Assembly (NCBI GenBank): GCA_964423265.1
Contig: CAYREF010000070.1
Span: 1-5,990 of the forward strand
Length of the DNA stretch: 5,990 bases
Reading direction: 5' to 3'
From: M55B165 sp964423265
Lineage (GTDB): Bacteria > Actinomycetota > Humimicrobiia > Humimicrobiales > Humimicrobiaceae
Both the position numbers and the translations under genes were made by a program. The notes under the pieces are model-generated. The model saw nothing but the letters and a program-made list of their open reading frames with translations, was not told the origin of the DNA and did no database searches. Positions 1 to 5,943 of this stretch are shown here, piece after piece (within the stretch, counting starts at the first letter, position 1; each line of letters begins with the position of its first letter).

Positions 1-21
1 TCTCAAAGAGATGATGCCATT

Positions 22-1203
22 ATGGTAAAGGAAAGAAAAATAATACATATTGACATGGACGCTTTCTTTGCCCAAATAGAACAGAGGGATAATCCTAAGT
101 ATAAAAACAGACCCTTGATAGTAGGAGGCCCCCTTAACAGGGGTGTTATCTCTTCTGCTTCATATGAGGCAAGAAAGTACGGCCTCCATGCAGGCATGCC
201 TCTTTCAAAAGCTAAAAGGCTCTGCAGCGATGGCATTTATGTTACTGTTAACATGGAAAAATATTTAAAAGAGTCACGGAAAATAACTGGCATTTTTTCA
301 CAGTTTACGCCGCTGGTAGAAACAATAGGCTCAGATGAAGGTTTCCTTGATGTAACCGGCTGCCAGAAACTGTTTGGCGATGCAGTAGAAATAGCTAAAA
401 AAATAAAAGGTAAAATTTATGAACAAACAAATCTTACTTCCTCTGCAGGGGTAGCGCCAAACAAATTCCTGGCAAAGCTTGCCTCAGGACTGGGCAAGCC
501 TAACGGGCTTACTGTGCTGGAGAAAAGCAAAAAGGTAATGGGCAGGGTAAGGCTTCTGCCTATTTCCTATATCTGGGGCGTGGGAAGGGTTACAGAAAAA
601 GCATTAAATAATATGGGAATAAATACTATTGGAGAGCTTGCAGACACCCCCTTGAACCTGCTTGTGTCCAACTTTGGTGAAACAGGAAAGGTTATGCACG
701 AACTTGCCAATGGAATTGATAACAGAGAGGTTGTCCCCAACCGGGAGCCGAAATCAGTGGGCAGGGAAACCACCTACAGCAAAGACATAGATGATCCAGG
801 AATCCTAAAATCTACGCTGCTCCTGCTGTCCCAAAAAGTCTCCAGGAATTTAAACATAAAAAAATATAGAGGCAAAACATTAACCTTAAAAATCAGGTTT
901 GCTGACTTTAAAACTATTACCAGGAGTAAAACTCTCCAGGGTTACACCCATAGCATGATGGAAATATATAAAGCTTCTGTTGCACTGCTAAAAAGCTCTA
1001 AGCTGTTAAAGAAAAAAGTAAGACTGATTGGGATATCGGTAAGCAACCTGAAACCTGATTACCTTTTAAACAGCAGCCTTTTTAGCCAGGAGCACAAGGA
1101 AGACAGCCTCACAGAGGCTATTGAAAGGATATCTGAAAAATTCGGGGAGGATAAAATAACCATAGCAAAAATTATGGGTAAATATAAAGATACAGAAAGC
1201 TAA
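22..1203 (+). CDS. dinB: DNA polymerase IV (Y-family translesion polymerase DinB)
   Basis: Error-prone Y-family DNA polymerase of 393 residues, expected to copy past damaged bases in the cytoplasm and to dock on the sliding clamp. The palm begins with IHIDMDAFFA (residues 8-17): D11 is the first metal ligand and F16 matches the steric-gate phenylalanine of E. coli Pol IV. YEARKYG (48-54) holds the conserved Tyr and Arg that contact the incoming nucleotide, D105-E106 are the catalytic acidic pair, and NKFLAKLASGLGKPNG (147-162) is the family signature. A helix-hairpin-helix thumb (about 179-207) and little-finger domain (about 243-340) follow. SSLF (351-354) may be a degenerate clamp-binding motif. 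The catalytic loop reads GSDEGF where E. coli has SLDEAY. The frame is open to the window edge, but the ATG at 22 puts the first aspartate where the family has it. Its Shine-Dalgarno is weak (AGAG at 7-10). An upstream gene could end at 14 or 28, giving translational coupling. Length and motifs indicate an intact gene. Confidence 0.96.
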   Translation: MVKERKIIHIDMDAFFAQIEQRDNPKYKNRPLIVGGPLNRGVISSASYEARKYGLHAGMPLSKAKRLCSDGIYVTVNMEKYLKESRKITGIFSQFTPLVETIGSDEGFLDVTGCQKLFGDAVEIAKKIKGKIYEQTNLTSSAGVAPNKFLAKLASGLGKPNGLTVLEKSKKVMGRVRLLPISYIWGVGRVTEKALNNMGINTIGELADTPLNLLVSNFGETGKVMHELANGIDNREVVPNREPKSVGRETTYSKDIDDPGILKSTLLLLSQKVSRNLNIKKYRGKTLTLKIRFADFKTITRSKTLQGYTHSMMEIYKASVALLKSSKLLKKKVRLIGISVSNLKPDYLLNSSLFSQEHKEDSLTEAIERISEKFGEDKITIAKIMGKYKDTES

Positions 1204-1208
1204 CCATC

Positions 1209-1682
1209 CTAAAATATTTCAAAGCGGTCTTGTGCAGCTTTACATATAGGACACTTTGCTGGGGGTTTGTTCCTGGCACATAAATAGCCGCAAACCCTGC
1301 ATCTGTATACAGGATATGCTCCCTTTATTTTCCCCCCGGGCCTGACTTTCTCCTGATCCCTTCTCTCCGGTACTGGTTGTGTTTGTTTTTTACCTTCAGC
1401 CACTTCCTGGTTTACATACAAGCCGCAGTAACAATTGCCATAATCATAGATATCATCATCCCGGTAATCACAGGGACAAATAATATCAATATCCTCCTGC
1501 CTTTTTCCTACTGAAAGCCTACAGGGGCAGGATTGGTACCCATACCTTTCCTCGTTTATCAGCAAGCTTTCCAGCAGCTGATTTGTAAATTCTTTATCTG
1601 GATTCAGGAAGTATCCCGACCTCCTGGCCTCCTGTTCTTTTTCCAGGAAAAGCTTCTTTATTTTTTTCTCTTCAATCTCCAT
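1209..1682 (-). CDS. ferredoxin-thioredoxin reductase catalytic subunit fused to a C-terminal rubredoxin-like domain
   Basis: Predicted iron-sulfur disulfide reductase of 157 residues taking electrons one at a time from ferredoxin. Numbered from the ATG at 1682, the first ~95 residues carry the three FTR catalytic motifs: C52-P-C54, C69-P-C71 and C84-Y-C86, with YRDDD after the second and GLYV after the third. By homology with plant-type FTR, C52, C69, C71 and C84 bind a [4Fe-4S] cluster and C54/C86 form the redox-active disulfide. The His between the last two cysteines of plant-type FTR is Tyr here. A charged, proline-containing linker (about 97-121) leads to a short rubredoxin-like domain with Cys pairs C128/C131 and C144/C147, like the C-terminal domain of rubrerythrins, expected to bind one Fe. 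No FTR variable subunit is present. Last gene of the - strand cluster, starting 2 bp after the glutaredoxin-like gene. A GTG at 1688 is an alternative start, but it overlaps the GAGGAG site that fits the ATG. Family confident; natural substrate unknown. Confidence 0.9.
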   Translation of the reverse strand: MEIEEKKIKKLFLEKEQEARRSGYFLNPDKEFTNQLLESLLINEERYGYQSCPCRLSVGKRQEDIDIICPCDYRDDDIYDYGNCYCGLYVNQEVAEGKKQTQPVPERRDQEKVRPGGKIKGAYPVYRCRVCGYLCARNKPPAKCPICKAAQDRFEIF

Positions 1683-1684
1683 AT

Positions 1685-1972
1685 TCACTCCTCAAAATAA
1701 TCCCTAATCTTATTTTCATCAAACCCTATAACGGCATCCTTGTTATTTATAACTATAGTAGGAAAGCCTTTTCTCGGGTTAAATTTTTCCAGATCCTTTA
1801 AAACTTTTTTTCTCTCTTCCTCTCCCAGCAGGTCCACGTCAATATAGCCGTAGGCAACGTTTAAATCTTTTAAAAGGTTTTTGGTTTTCCTGCACCAGAT
1901 GCATGTGCTTAATGCATAAATTAAAACATTGCCCTTGTCTTTTCCTTCAACTTTTTTTACCTTTGCCGCCAT
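1685..1972 (-). CDS. glutaredoxin-like thiol-disulfide protein (CIWC active site)
   Basis: Small cytoplasmic thioredoxin-fold protein of 95 residues. The first strand NVLIYALSTC ends in the dithiol motif C24-I-W-C27, followed by a helix; the cis-proline segment GFPTIVI has its proline at residue 71; and GFDENKI (83-89) matches the C-terminal glycine loop of glutaredoxins. CxxC supports dithiol chemistry. The residues around it do not clearly mark a glutathione site, so a NrdH-redoxin-like or other non-glutathione role is possible. A lysine-rich N-terminal extension of about 14 residues precedes the fold, and there is no signal peptide. The start is the ATG at 1972, with an AGGGA site 6 nt upstream, 9 bp after the threonine aldolase stop. 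The next gene encodes an FTR-type reductase, which suggests by context that this protein is its acceptor. What it reduces in turn (ribonucleotide reductase, peroxiredoxin or another protein) cannot be told from the window. Confidence 0.86.
   Translation of the reverse strand: MAAKVKKVEGKDKGNVLIYALSTCIWCRKTKNLLKDLNVAYGYIDVDLLGEEERKKVLKDLEKFNPRKGFPTIVINNKDAVIGFDENKIRDYFEE
1688..1693 (-). promoter_or_regulatory. ribosome binding site that decides the FTR-rubredoxin start
   Basis: On the - strand GAGGAG lies 5 nt before the ATG at 1682-1680. It sits inside the last codons of the upstream glutaredoxin-like gene, whose TGA stop occupies 1687-1685. The competing GTG at 1688-1686 overlaps this site by one base and has no Shine-Dalgarno at a workable distance. 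The layout suggests translational coupling of the two genes. Confidence 0.75.
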
Positions 1973-1981
1973 TATAAATCC

Positions 1982-3013
1982 CTACTCTCCTGTTTTGTAT
2001 TTTGAAATTAAATCTATTGTCTGGTCAATATCTTCCTTGTTTATCCAATAATGGGTTACAAATCTATACTCCCCACCTGAAGGAGGATTTATTTTAACCC
2101 CGTTTTTTTCCATATAATTGACAAAACCCTGATGGTTAAAGCCTTGCCCCCTAATTTTAAAAAAGACCATATTTATATCCAGTCTTTGCCTAAGTACCTG
2201 CATAAAGGCTACAGCCTCCGATTTTTTAGCCAGATATCTGGCTAACTTATGGTCCTCCCCTAGCCTTTTGGCCATCTTCTCTAAAGATATAATACCGCTT
2301 GCAGCAATATAGCCCACTTGCCGCATTCCTCCCCCCATTAGTTTCCTGTATTTTCTTGCCTTTTCTATAAATTTTTTAGTACCACACAATATCGACCCTA
2401 TGGGCGAGCACAATCCCTTGGAAAGGCAGAACATCACAGAATCACAATTTTTTGAAATTTGTTTAGCCTCAACTCCTAAAAAGGCTGCAGCATTAAAAAT
2501 TCTTGCCCCATCCAAATGCACTGGAACCCCATATTTCCTTCCTAACCTGTATAATTCCTCCATTTCCTCTAGATCTAAAACAGTGCCATTGGAATGGGCA
2601 TTTTCTGTACAAATAAGACCGGTTTTAGGAAAATGCATATCGGGTGGCCTAATTAATTTTTCAGCTTCCCTGATATTTATGCTCCCATTATTATCATTTA
2701 ACAGCCTAAGCTGTACGCCCGCCAAAAAAGTTGGCGCGCCTACCTCATGTTGGACAATATGGTTGCTTTCAGCAATAATAACTTCATCTCCCCTGTTTGC
2801 ATGGGTTAAAATTGCCAGTTCATTGCCAAAGGTGCCTGAAGGAACAAACAAGGAATCTTCCTTACCCATTTTTTCTGCAGCCAGTTCTTGCAGCAAATTT
2901 ACCGTGGGATCATCACCATAGACATCATCCCCCGCATCAGCGCCGGCCATTGCCTTTAACATTTCACTGGTTGGCCTGGTCACTGTATCGCTTCTTAAAT
3001 CAATGTATTCCAT
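1982..3013 (-). CDS. ltaE: low-specificity L-threonine aldolase (PLP-dependent)
   Basis: PLP enzyme of fold type I that splits L-threonine or L-allo-threonine into glycine and acetaldehyde; some members act on other beta-hydroxy amino acids. The 343-residue length is normal. Visible family marks: DLRSDTVTRPT (5-15) at the N-terminus, DDVYGDDPTVN (29-39), the phosphate-binding PSGTFGN (58-64), H85 at the place of the PLP-stacking histidine, HLDGAR (166-171) with the aspartate that contacts the pyridine nitrogen, LSKGL with K199 as the Schiff-base lysine, GGGMRQVG (227-234), and R317 in EYRFVTH as probable carboxylate ligand. The usual ENTHN segment reads ENAHSNGTV, slightly short. Start ATG at 3013 places the N-terminal motif correctly; the ribosome binding site (AGG 8 nt upstream) is weak. 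First gene of the - strand cluster, 9 bp before the glutaredoxin-like gene. The enzyme family has no evident link to disulfide chemistry, so the grouping may be simple co-transcription for glycine supply. Confidence 0.95.
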   Translation of the reverse strand: MEYIDLRSDTVTRPTSEMLKAMAGADAGDDVYGDDPTVNLLQELAAEKMGKEDSLFVPSGTFGNELAILTHANRGDEVIIAESNHIVQHEVGAPTFLAGVQLRLLNDNNGSINIREAEKLIRPPDMHFPKTGLICTENAHSNGTVLDLEEMEELYRLGRKYGVPVHLDGARIFNAAAFLGVEAKQISKNCDSVMFCLSKGLCSPIGSILCGTKKFIEKARKYRKLMGGGMRQVGYIAASGIISLEKMAKRLGEDHKLARYLAKKSEAVAFMQVLRQRLDINMVFFKIRGQGFNHQGFVNYMEKNGVKINPPSGGEYRFVTHYWINKEDIDQTIDLISKYKTGE

Positions 3014-3022
3014 GCATAATAC

Positions 3023-3063
3023 CTATCATAAAAATTTTATTTAATGATAGCTGATTACTATCA
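3023..3063. repeat. three alternating CTATCA/TGATAG half-sites in the divergent promoter region
   Basis: CTATCAT (3023-3029) and ATGATAG (3044-3050) form a perfect 7-bp inverted pair around a 14-bp AT spacer. The second half also pairs with CTATCA (3058-3063), giving the dyad TGATAG-N7-CTATCA at 3045-3063. The first two half-sites are centred 21 bp apart, about two helical turns. They lie just upstream of the threonine aldolase start and overlap a possible promoter. They could be operator half-sites or, in the - strand leader RNA, two mutually exclusive stems. The repeats are seen directly; function is inference, and AT-rich DNA produces such matches easily. Confidence 0.4.
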
Positions 3064-3064
3064 A
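3036..3064 (-). promoter_or_regulatory. possible promoter of the threonine aldolase / redox cluster
   Basis: On the - strand TTGATA (3064-3059) is a 5-of-6 match to a -35 box. The A/T-rich stretch 15-18 nt further on (within 3043-3036, for example TAAATA or AATAAA) is only a poor -10 match. It sits 23 bp or more upstream of the ATG at 3013 and overlaps the inverted repeats. The -35 is reasonable and the -10 weak, so the exact promoter is uncertain. Confidence 0.25.
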
Positions 3065-3110
3065 TTTTAAAAATAAATTATTCTTATCCTGTGTTTCTAT
3101 AGTTTTTGGC

Positions 3111-3125
3111 AACTGTGTTCCAGTT
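3111..3125. repeat. short dyad AACTG-N5-CAGTT in the divergent intergenic region
   Basis: A 15-bp element with perfect 5-bp arms lies near the middle of the 194-bp spacer between the divergent genes. It is just upstream of the candidate + strand promoter and in one of the few less AT-rich patches of the spacer. A regulator-binding site is possible, but arms this short can arise by chance. Confidence 0.25.
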
Positions 3126-3137
3126 TCCCTGAAAATA

Positions 3138-3168
3138 TTGATTTTATTTAAAAAATTCTTGTGATAAT
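3138..3168 (+). promoter_or_regulatory. likely promoter of the 2-oxoacid oxidoreductase operon
   Basis: TTGATT (3138-3143) resembles a -35 box, and TGTGATAAT (3160-3168) is an extended -10 of TGn form with GATAAT matching TATAAT at 5 of 6 positions. The spacer is 19 nt, longer than the preferred 17, which the extended -10 could offset. Transcription would begin around 3175, giving a leader of roughly 30 nt before the ATG at 3208. No hairpin or riboswitch-like structure is seen in that leader. Confidence 0.45.
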
Positions 3169-3207
3169 ATAAATTAAATATATTAAAAATAATATATAGG
3201 AGCCCCA

Positions 3208-4941
3208 ATGATAGCTGAAAATATATCTTGGAAAATCGGTGGAGAAGCAGGATATGGAATCATGTCCTCAGGCTTTATGTTTTCAAAAACTTTTACCAAA
3301 AAAGGCTACTTTGTAGTAGGCGGAAACGAATATCCCTCCCTAATCCAGGGAGGCCATAATACCTTTACCGTCAGGATCAGCGCTAAAAAAATACATTCCC
3401 TTTCCAAAAATATTAATATATTGGTAGCTTTAGATAAAAAGACCATAGACATGCATAAAGAGGAGATTTCTTATGGAGGCTATATCCTATACGATGAAGG
3501 AGATTACAACTTAAAAGAAGTCAAAAAAAACAGGAAAGACATAAATTACTTATCAGTACCATTCCTCCAAATCATAAAAGAGATAAATGCCCCCAAAGTC
3601 ATGAGAAACAATGTTGCTCTTGGAGCTTCATTAGCCCTGGTTGACTATGACATAAATGTGTTAAAAACAGTTATCAAAGAAAATTTTTCCCGGAAAGGTG
3701 AAGAAGTTGTAAACCTAAATTCCAGAGCAGCAGAAATGGGTTTTAAATATGTAAAAGAAAAATTAAAAAATTCAGCCCCCTATTACCTGGAAACTCTCAA
3801 GCAAAAAAACAAGGTACTGGTAACCGGAAATGATTCTGTATTTCTGGGAGGGGTAAGGGCTGGATGTAAGTTTTATGCTGCTTATCCCATGACCCCTTCT
3901 TCTTCTATACTCCATTCCTTTGCAGGGGTTGAAAATGATTTTAACATAGTTACAAAGCACGCGGAAAGTGAACTGGGAGTCATTAATATGGCAGTAGGCG
4001 CATCATTTGCAGGAGCCAGGGCAATGCTAGCCACTTCAGGGGGTGGATTTTCATTAATGAATGAAGGCCTAGGAGCTGCAGCAATGACTGAAACCCCTAT
4101 AGTAATTGTATTATGCCAGAGACCCGCACCAGCAACCGGGCTTCCTACCTGGACCGAACAGGGTGATATGCTTTTTGCAATACATTCTTCACATGGGGAA
4201 TTCCTAAGAGTAGTGATAGCCCCTGGTGACCCCGAAGAATGTTTTTACCTAACCGGCGAGGCATTTAACATTGCAGATAAATACCAGATTCCCGTAATCA
4301 TTATGTTAGACAAGTATTTGTCTGAAAGCCATTTTTCATATGATAAATTTGATCCGTCAAAAATAAAAGTAGACAGGGGAAAATTAATAACAGACCCAAA
4401 CGAAACAGAAGAGGATTACAAAAGGTACCAGTTCACTGAAGATGGTATATCCCCCAGAGCTATTTGCGGCCTAGAAGGCTTCACTCATATTGCAAACACA
4501 GATGAGCATAATGAATATGGATTCTCCGAAGAAGATGGTAATAACAGAAAAAGAATGATGGATAAAAGATTTAACAAAATAAAAACACTAATAAAAGATA
4601 TTCCTCCCTCAAAACTATATGGGCCTAAGGAAGCAGAAATTACAATTTGGAGTTGGGGCTCAACCAAAGGTCCCATACTTGAAGCGATGAAAACTTTAAA
4701 TGAAGACCAGAAAAAAATAAATATGGTTCATTTTACCTACCTCTACCCCTTCTTGATAGATCCAGTCGTAAAGATACATAAAAAAAGCAACAAAAATGTA
4801 ATAATTGAAAACAACAAGACCTCGCAGCTAGCTAAACTTATAATGATGAATACAGGAATCAAAATCAACAGCAGAATACTTAAATATAGCGGACGTCAGT
4901 TCTTACCAGAAGAAATTGTTACAGGAATTGAACAATTATAA
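3208..4941 (+). CDS. korA: 2-oxoacid:ferredoxin oxidoreductase, fused gamma-alpha subunit (KorA type)
   Basis: Large subunit of a two-subunit, CoA-dependent 2-oxoacid:ferredoxin oxidoreductase, which decarboxylates a 2-oxoacid to acyl-CoA and CO2 while reducing ferredoxin. Residues about 1-185 are the gamma domain: GGEAGYGIMSSG (11-22) and NEYPSLIQGGHN (40-51) are typical. From about 200 comes the alpha domain with YPMTPSSS (226-233), equivalent to the YPITPSS motif whose threonine (here T229) contacts the substrate in Sulfolobus enzymes. The segment AESELGVINMAVGASFAGAR (252-271), QRPAPATGLPTWTEQGD (304-320), and EDGISPRA then DEHNEYG (411-438) are also family-conserved. At 577 residues it is full length for the fused type. 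An AGGAG site lies 5 nt before the ATG. The beta subunit follows 10 bp after the stop. The substrate (2-oxoglutarate, pyruvate or a branched-chain 2-oxoacid) cannot be fixed from these motifs; the symbol reflects the architecture. Confidence 0.92.
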   Translation: MIAENISWKIGGEAGYGIMSSGFMFSKTFTKKGYFVVGGNEYPSLIQGGHNTFTVRISAKKIHSLSKNINILVALDKKTIDMHKEEISYGGYILYDEGDYNLKEVKKNRKDINYLSVPFLQIIKEINAPKVMRNNVALGASLALVDYDINVLKTVIKENFSRKGEEVVNLNSRAAEMGFKYVKEKLKNSAPYYLETLKQKNKVLVTGNDSVFLGGVRAGCKFYAAYPMTPSSSILHSFAGVENDFNIVTKHAESELGVINMAVGASFAGARAMLATSGGGFSLMNEGLGAAAMTETPIVIVLCQRPAPATGLPTWTEQGDMLFAIHSSHGEFLRVVIAPGDPEECFYLTGEAFNIADKYQIPVIIMLDKYLSESHFSYDKFDPSKIKVDRGKLITDPNETEEDYKRYQFTEDGISPRAICGLEGFTHIANTDEHNEYGFSEEDGNNRKRMMDKRFNKIKTLIKDIPPSKLYGPKEAEITIWSWGSTKGPILEAMKTLNEDQKKINMVHFTYLYPFLIDPVVKIHKKSNKNVIIENNKTSQLAKLIMMNTGIKINSRILKYSGRQFLPEEIVTGIEQL

Positions 4942-4946
4942 AGGAG
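4941..4946 (+). promoter_or_regulatory. ribosome binding site that decides the beta-subunit start
   Basis: AAGGAG begins on the last base of the upstream TAA stop and lies 5 nt before the ATG at 4952. It rules against the in-frame TTG at 4916, which lies inside the upstream gene, has no comparable site and would add 12 residues not expected in the family. The position suggests coupled translation of the two subunits in equal amounts. Confidence 0.8.
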
Positions 4947-4951
4947 ATTTT

Positions 4952-5833
4952 ATGAATAAAAAAAATGATAAACTAAAACCGAATGATTTCAATACCAACA
5001 GAAAGCCTACCTGGTGCCTTGGCTGTGGAAATTACGGAATCTGGAATTCAATTAAAAGGGCTTTTGTAAACCTTGGCCTTAAAAACCATGAGATATTAAT
5101 TGTTTTTGGCATAGGGTGCTCTGGCAATGGAGTCAATTTTATAAACACCAATGCTTTCCATGCATTACACGGCAGATCACTTCCAGTAGCTACTGGGGCC
5201 AAATTAGCTAATCATAAGCTAAATGTTTTAGCTATGGCTGGTGATGGTGATGGGGTAGGAATAGGTGGAAACCATTTTATCCATTCTTGCAGGAGAAATA
5301 TAAATATTACCTATATAATGCATGACAATAGAACCTACGGCTTAACTACCGGTCAAACAGCCCCAACCTCAAATAAGGGATATAAGTCAAAGTCAACCCC
5401 TTTAGGTGTAATTGAGAGTCCAGTAAACCCAATTGCCCTGGCACTGTCTTCCGGTGCTACTTTTATCTCCAGAGGATTTTCAGGAGATGTTAAACACTTA
5501 ACCTATATTTTCGAGTCTGCCATTAAGCATAACGGTTTTTCCTTTATTGATGTTTTGCAGCCATGTGTAACCTTTAATAGGAAAAATACATATGATTGGT
5601 ACAGGGGGAAAGTCTACAAACTTGAAGACCAAAAGAATTACAAAAAGGAAGATATCTTTTCTGCTTTCAAAAAAGCAAAGGAAGATGAAGAAGAAAAAAT
5701 ACCAATAGGCATTTTCTACCAACAGGAAAAGCCAACCTATGAAGATAGTTTAAAACAAATAGAAAGAAAACCCCTGGTAGACCATGTCATAAGCGATGTT
5801 GATATAAATAAGCTTCTAAACAATTACTTTTAA
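4952..5833 (+). CDS. korB: 2-oxoacid:ferredoxin oxidoreductase beta subunit (KorB type, TPP and [4Fe-4S])
   Basis: Catalytic partner of the preceding subunit, 293 residues. It binds thiamine diphosphate and passes electrons from the decarboxylated substrate through one [4Fe-4S] cluster to ferredoxin. The cluster ligands are visible: W-C22-L-G-C25 near the N-terminus, C56 in GIGCSG and C205 in QPCVTF, the spacing known from Sulfolobus two-subunit enzymes (C12, C15, C46, C197). The TPP/Mg signature runs from GDGDG (97-101) through GGNHFIHSCRRN (105-116) to HDNRTYG (124-130), with D98 and N126 as expected metal ligands. GQTAPTS (134-140) is also conserved. The charged C-terminal part (about 220-270) is the most variable. 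No separate ferredoxin-like delta subunit is encoded nearby, and two-subunit enzymes do not need one. A terminator follows about 45 bp after the stop. All key residues are present, so the complex should be active; substrate choice is open. Confidence 0.93.
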   Translation: MNKKNDKLKPNDFNTNRKPTWCLGCGNYGIWNSIKRAFVNLGLKNHEILIVFGIGCSGNGVNFINTNAFHALHGRSLPVATGAKLANHKLNVLAMAGDGDGVGIGGNHFIHSCRRNINITYIMHDNRTYGLTTGQTAPTSNKGYKSKSTPLGVIESPVNPIALALSSGATFISRGFSGDVKHLTYIFESAIKHNGFSFIDVLQPCVTFNRKNTYDWYRGKVYKLEDQKNYKKEDIFSAFKKAKEDEEEKIPIGIFYQQEKPTYEDSLKQIERKPLVDHVISDVDINKLLNNYF

Positions 5834-5872
5834 TAACAAATTTTTTAAAAATTTAAGATATAATTTCTATCC

Positions 5873-5917
5873 AAAAAGAGAAGTAATGCCGTCTGACATT
5901 ACTTCTTTTCTCTTTTT
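5873..5917. terminator. intrinsic terminator after korAB, probably bidirectional
   Basis: AGAAGTAATG (5879-5888) and CATTACTTCT (5897-5906) form a perfect 10-bp stem with an 8-nt loop. A T-rich run (5906-5917) follows on the + strand. On the - strand the same hairpin is followed by CTTTTT (5878-5873), so it could stop transcription from both sides. The flanking AAAAAGAGA (5873-5881) and TCTCTTTTT (5909-5917) are also complementary and could extend the stem with a bulge. The stem is AT-rich, so it is weaker than a textbook terminator. Confidence 0.8.
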
Positions 5918-5943
5918 GCCAAAACTATCTTTTTCTTAAGGCC

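Noticed and set aside
1..28. 3' end of an upstream + strand gene, ending at 14 or 28
   Set aside because: Two frames have a stop here (TGA at 12-14, TAA at 26-28), and a close upstream gene is likely, but four to eight codons give no evidence for either.
1683..1688. GTG at 1688 as start of the FTR-rubredoxin gene
   Set aside because: It would make a 4-bp GTGA overlap with the upstream gene, but it overlaps the good GAGGAG site that serves the ATG at 1682. It remains possible and adds only two residues.
2400..2921. A 173-codon open frame on the + strand
   Set aside because: It lies wholly antisense to the threonine aldolase, whose motifs are complete. The translation has low-complexity serine/proline/leucine content, no recognisable motif and no ribosome binding site.
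2797..3054. A + strand frame giving a His/Pro-rich peptide
   Set aside because: Antisense to the start of the threonine aldolase gene; the composition (HHHRHHPPHQRR) is what the complementary strand yields by chance, with no supporting start signals.
3014..3207. Small RNA or riboswitch in the divergent spacer
   Set aside because: The region is AT-rich with only short dyads; no conserved riboswitch core, long GC stem or terminator is visible.
4916..4951. Extended korB start at the TTG at 4916
   Set aside because: It lies inside korA without a ribosome binding site, while the ATG at 4952 has AAGGAG at ideal spacing and gives the usual N-terminus.
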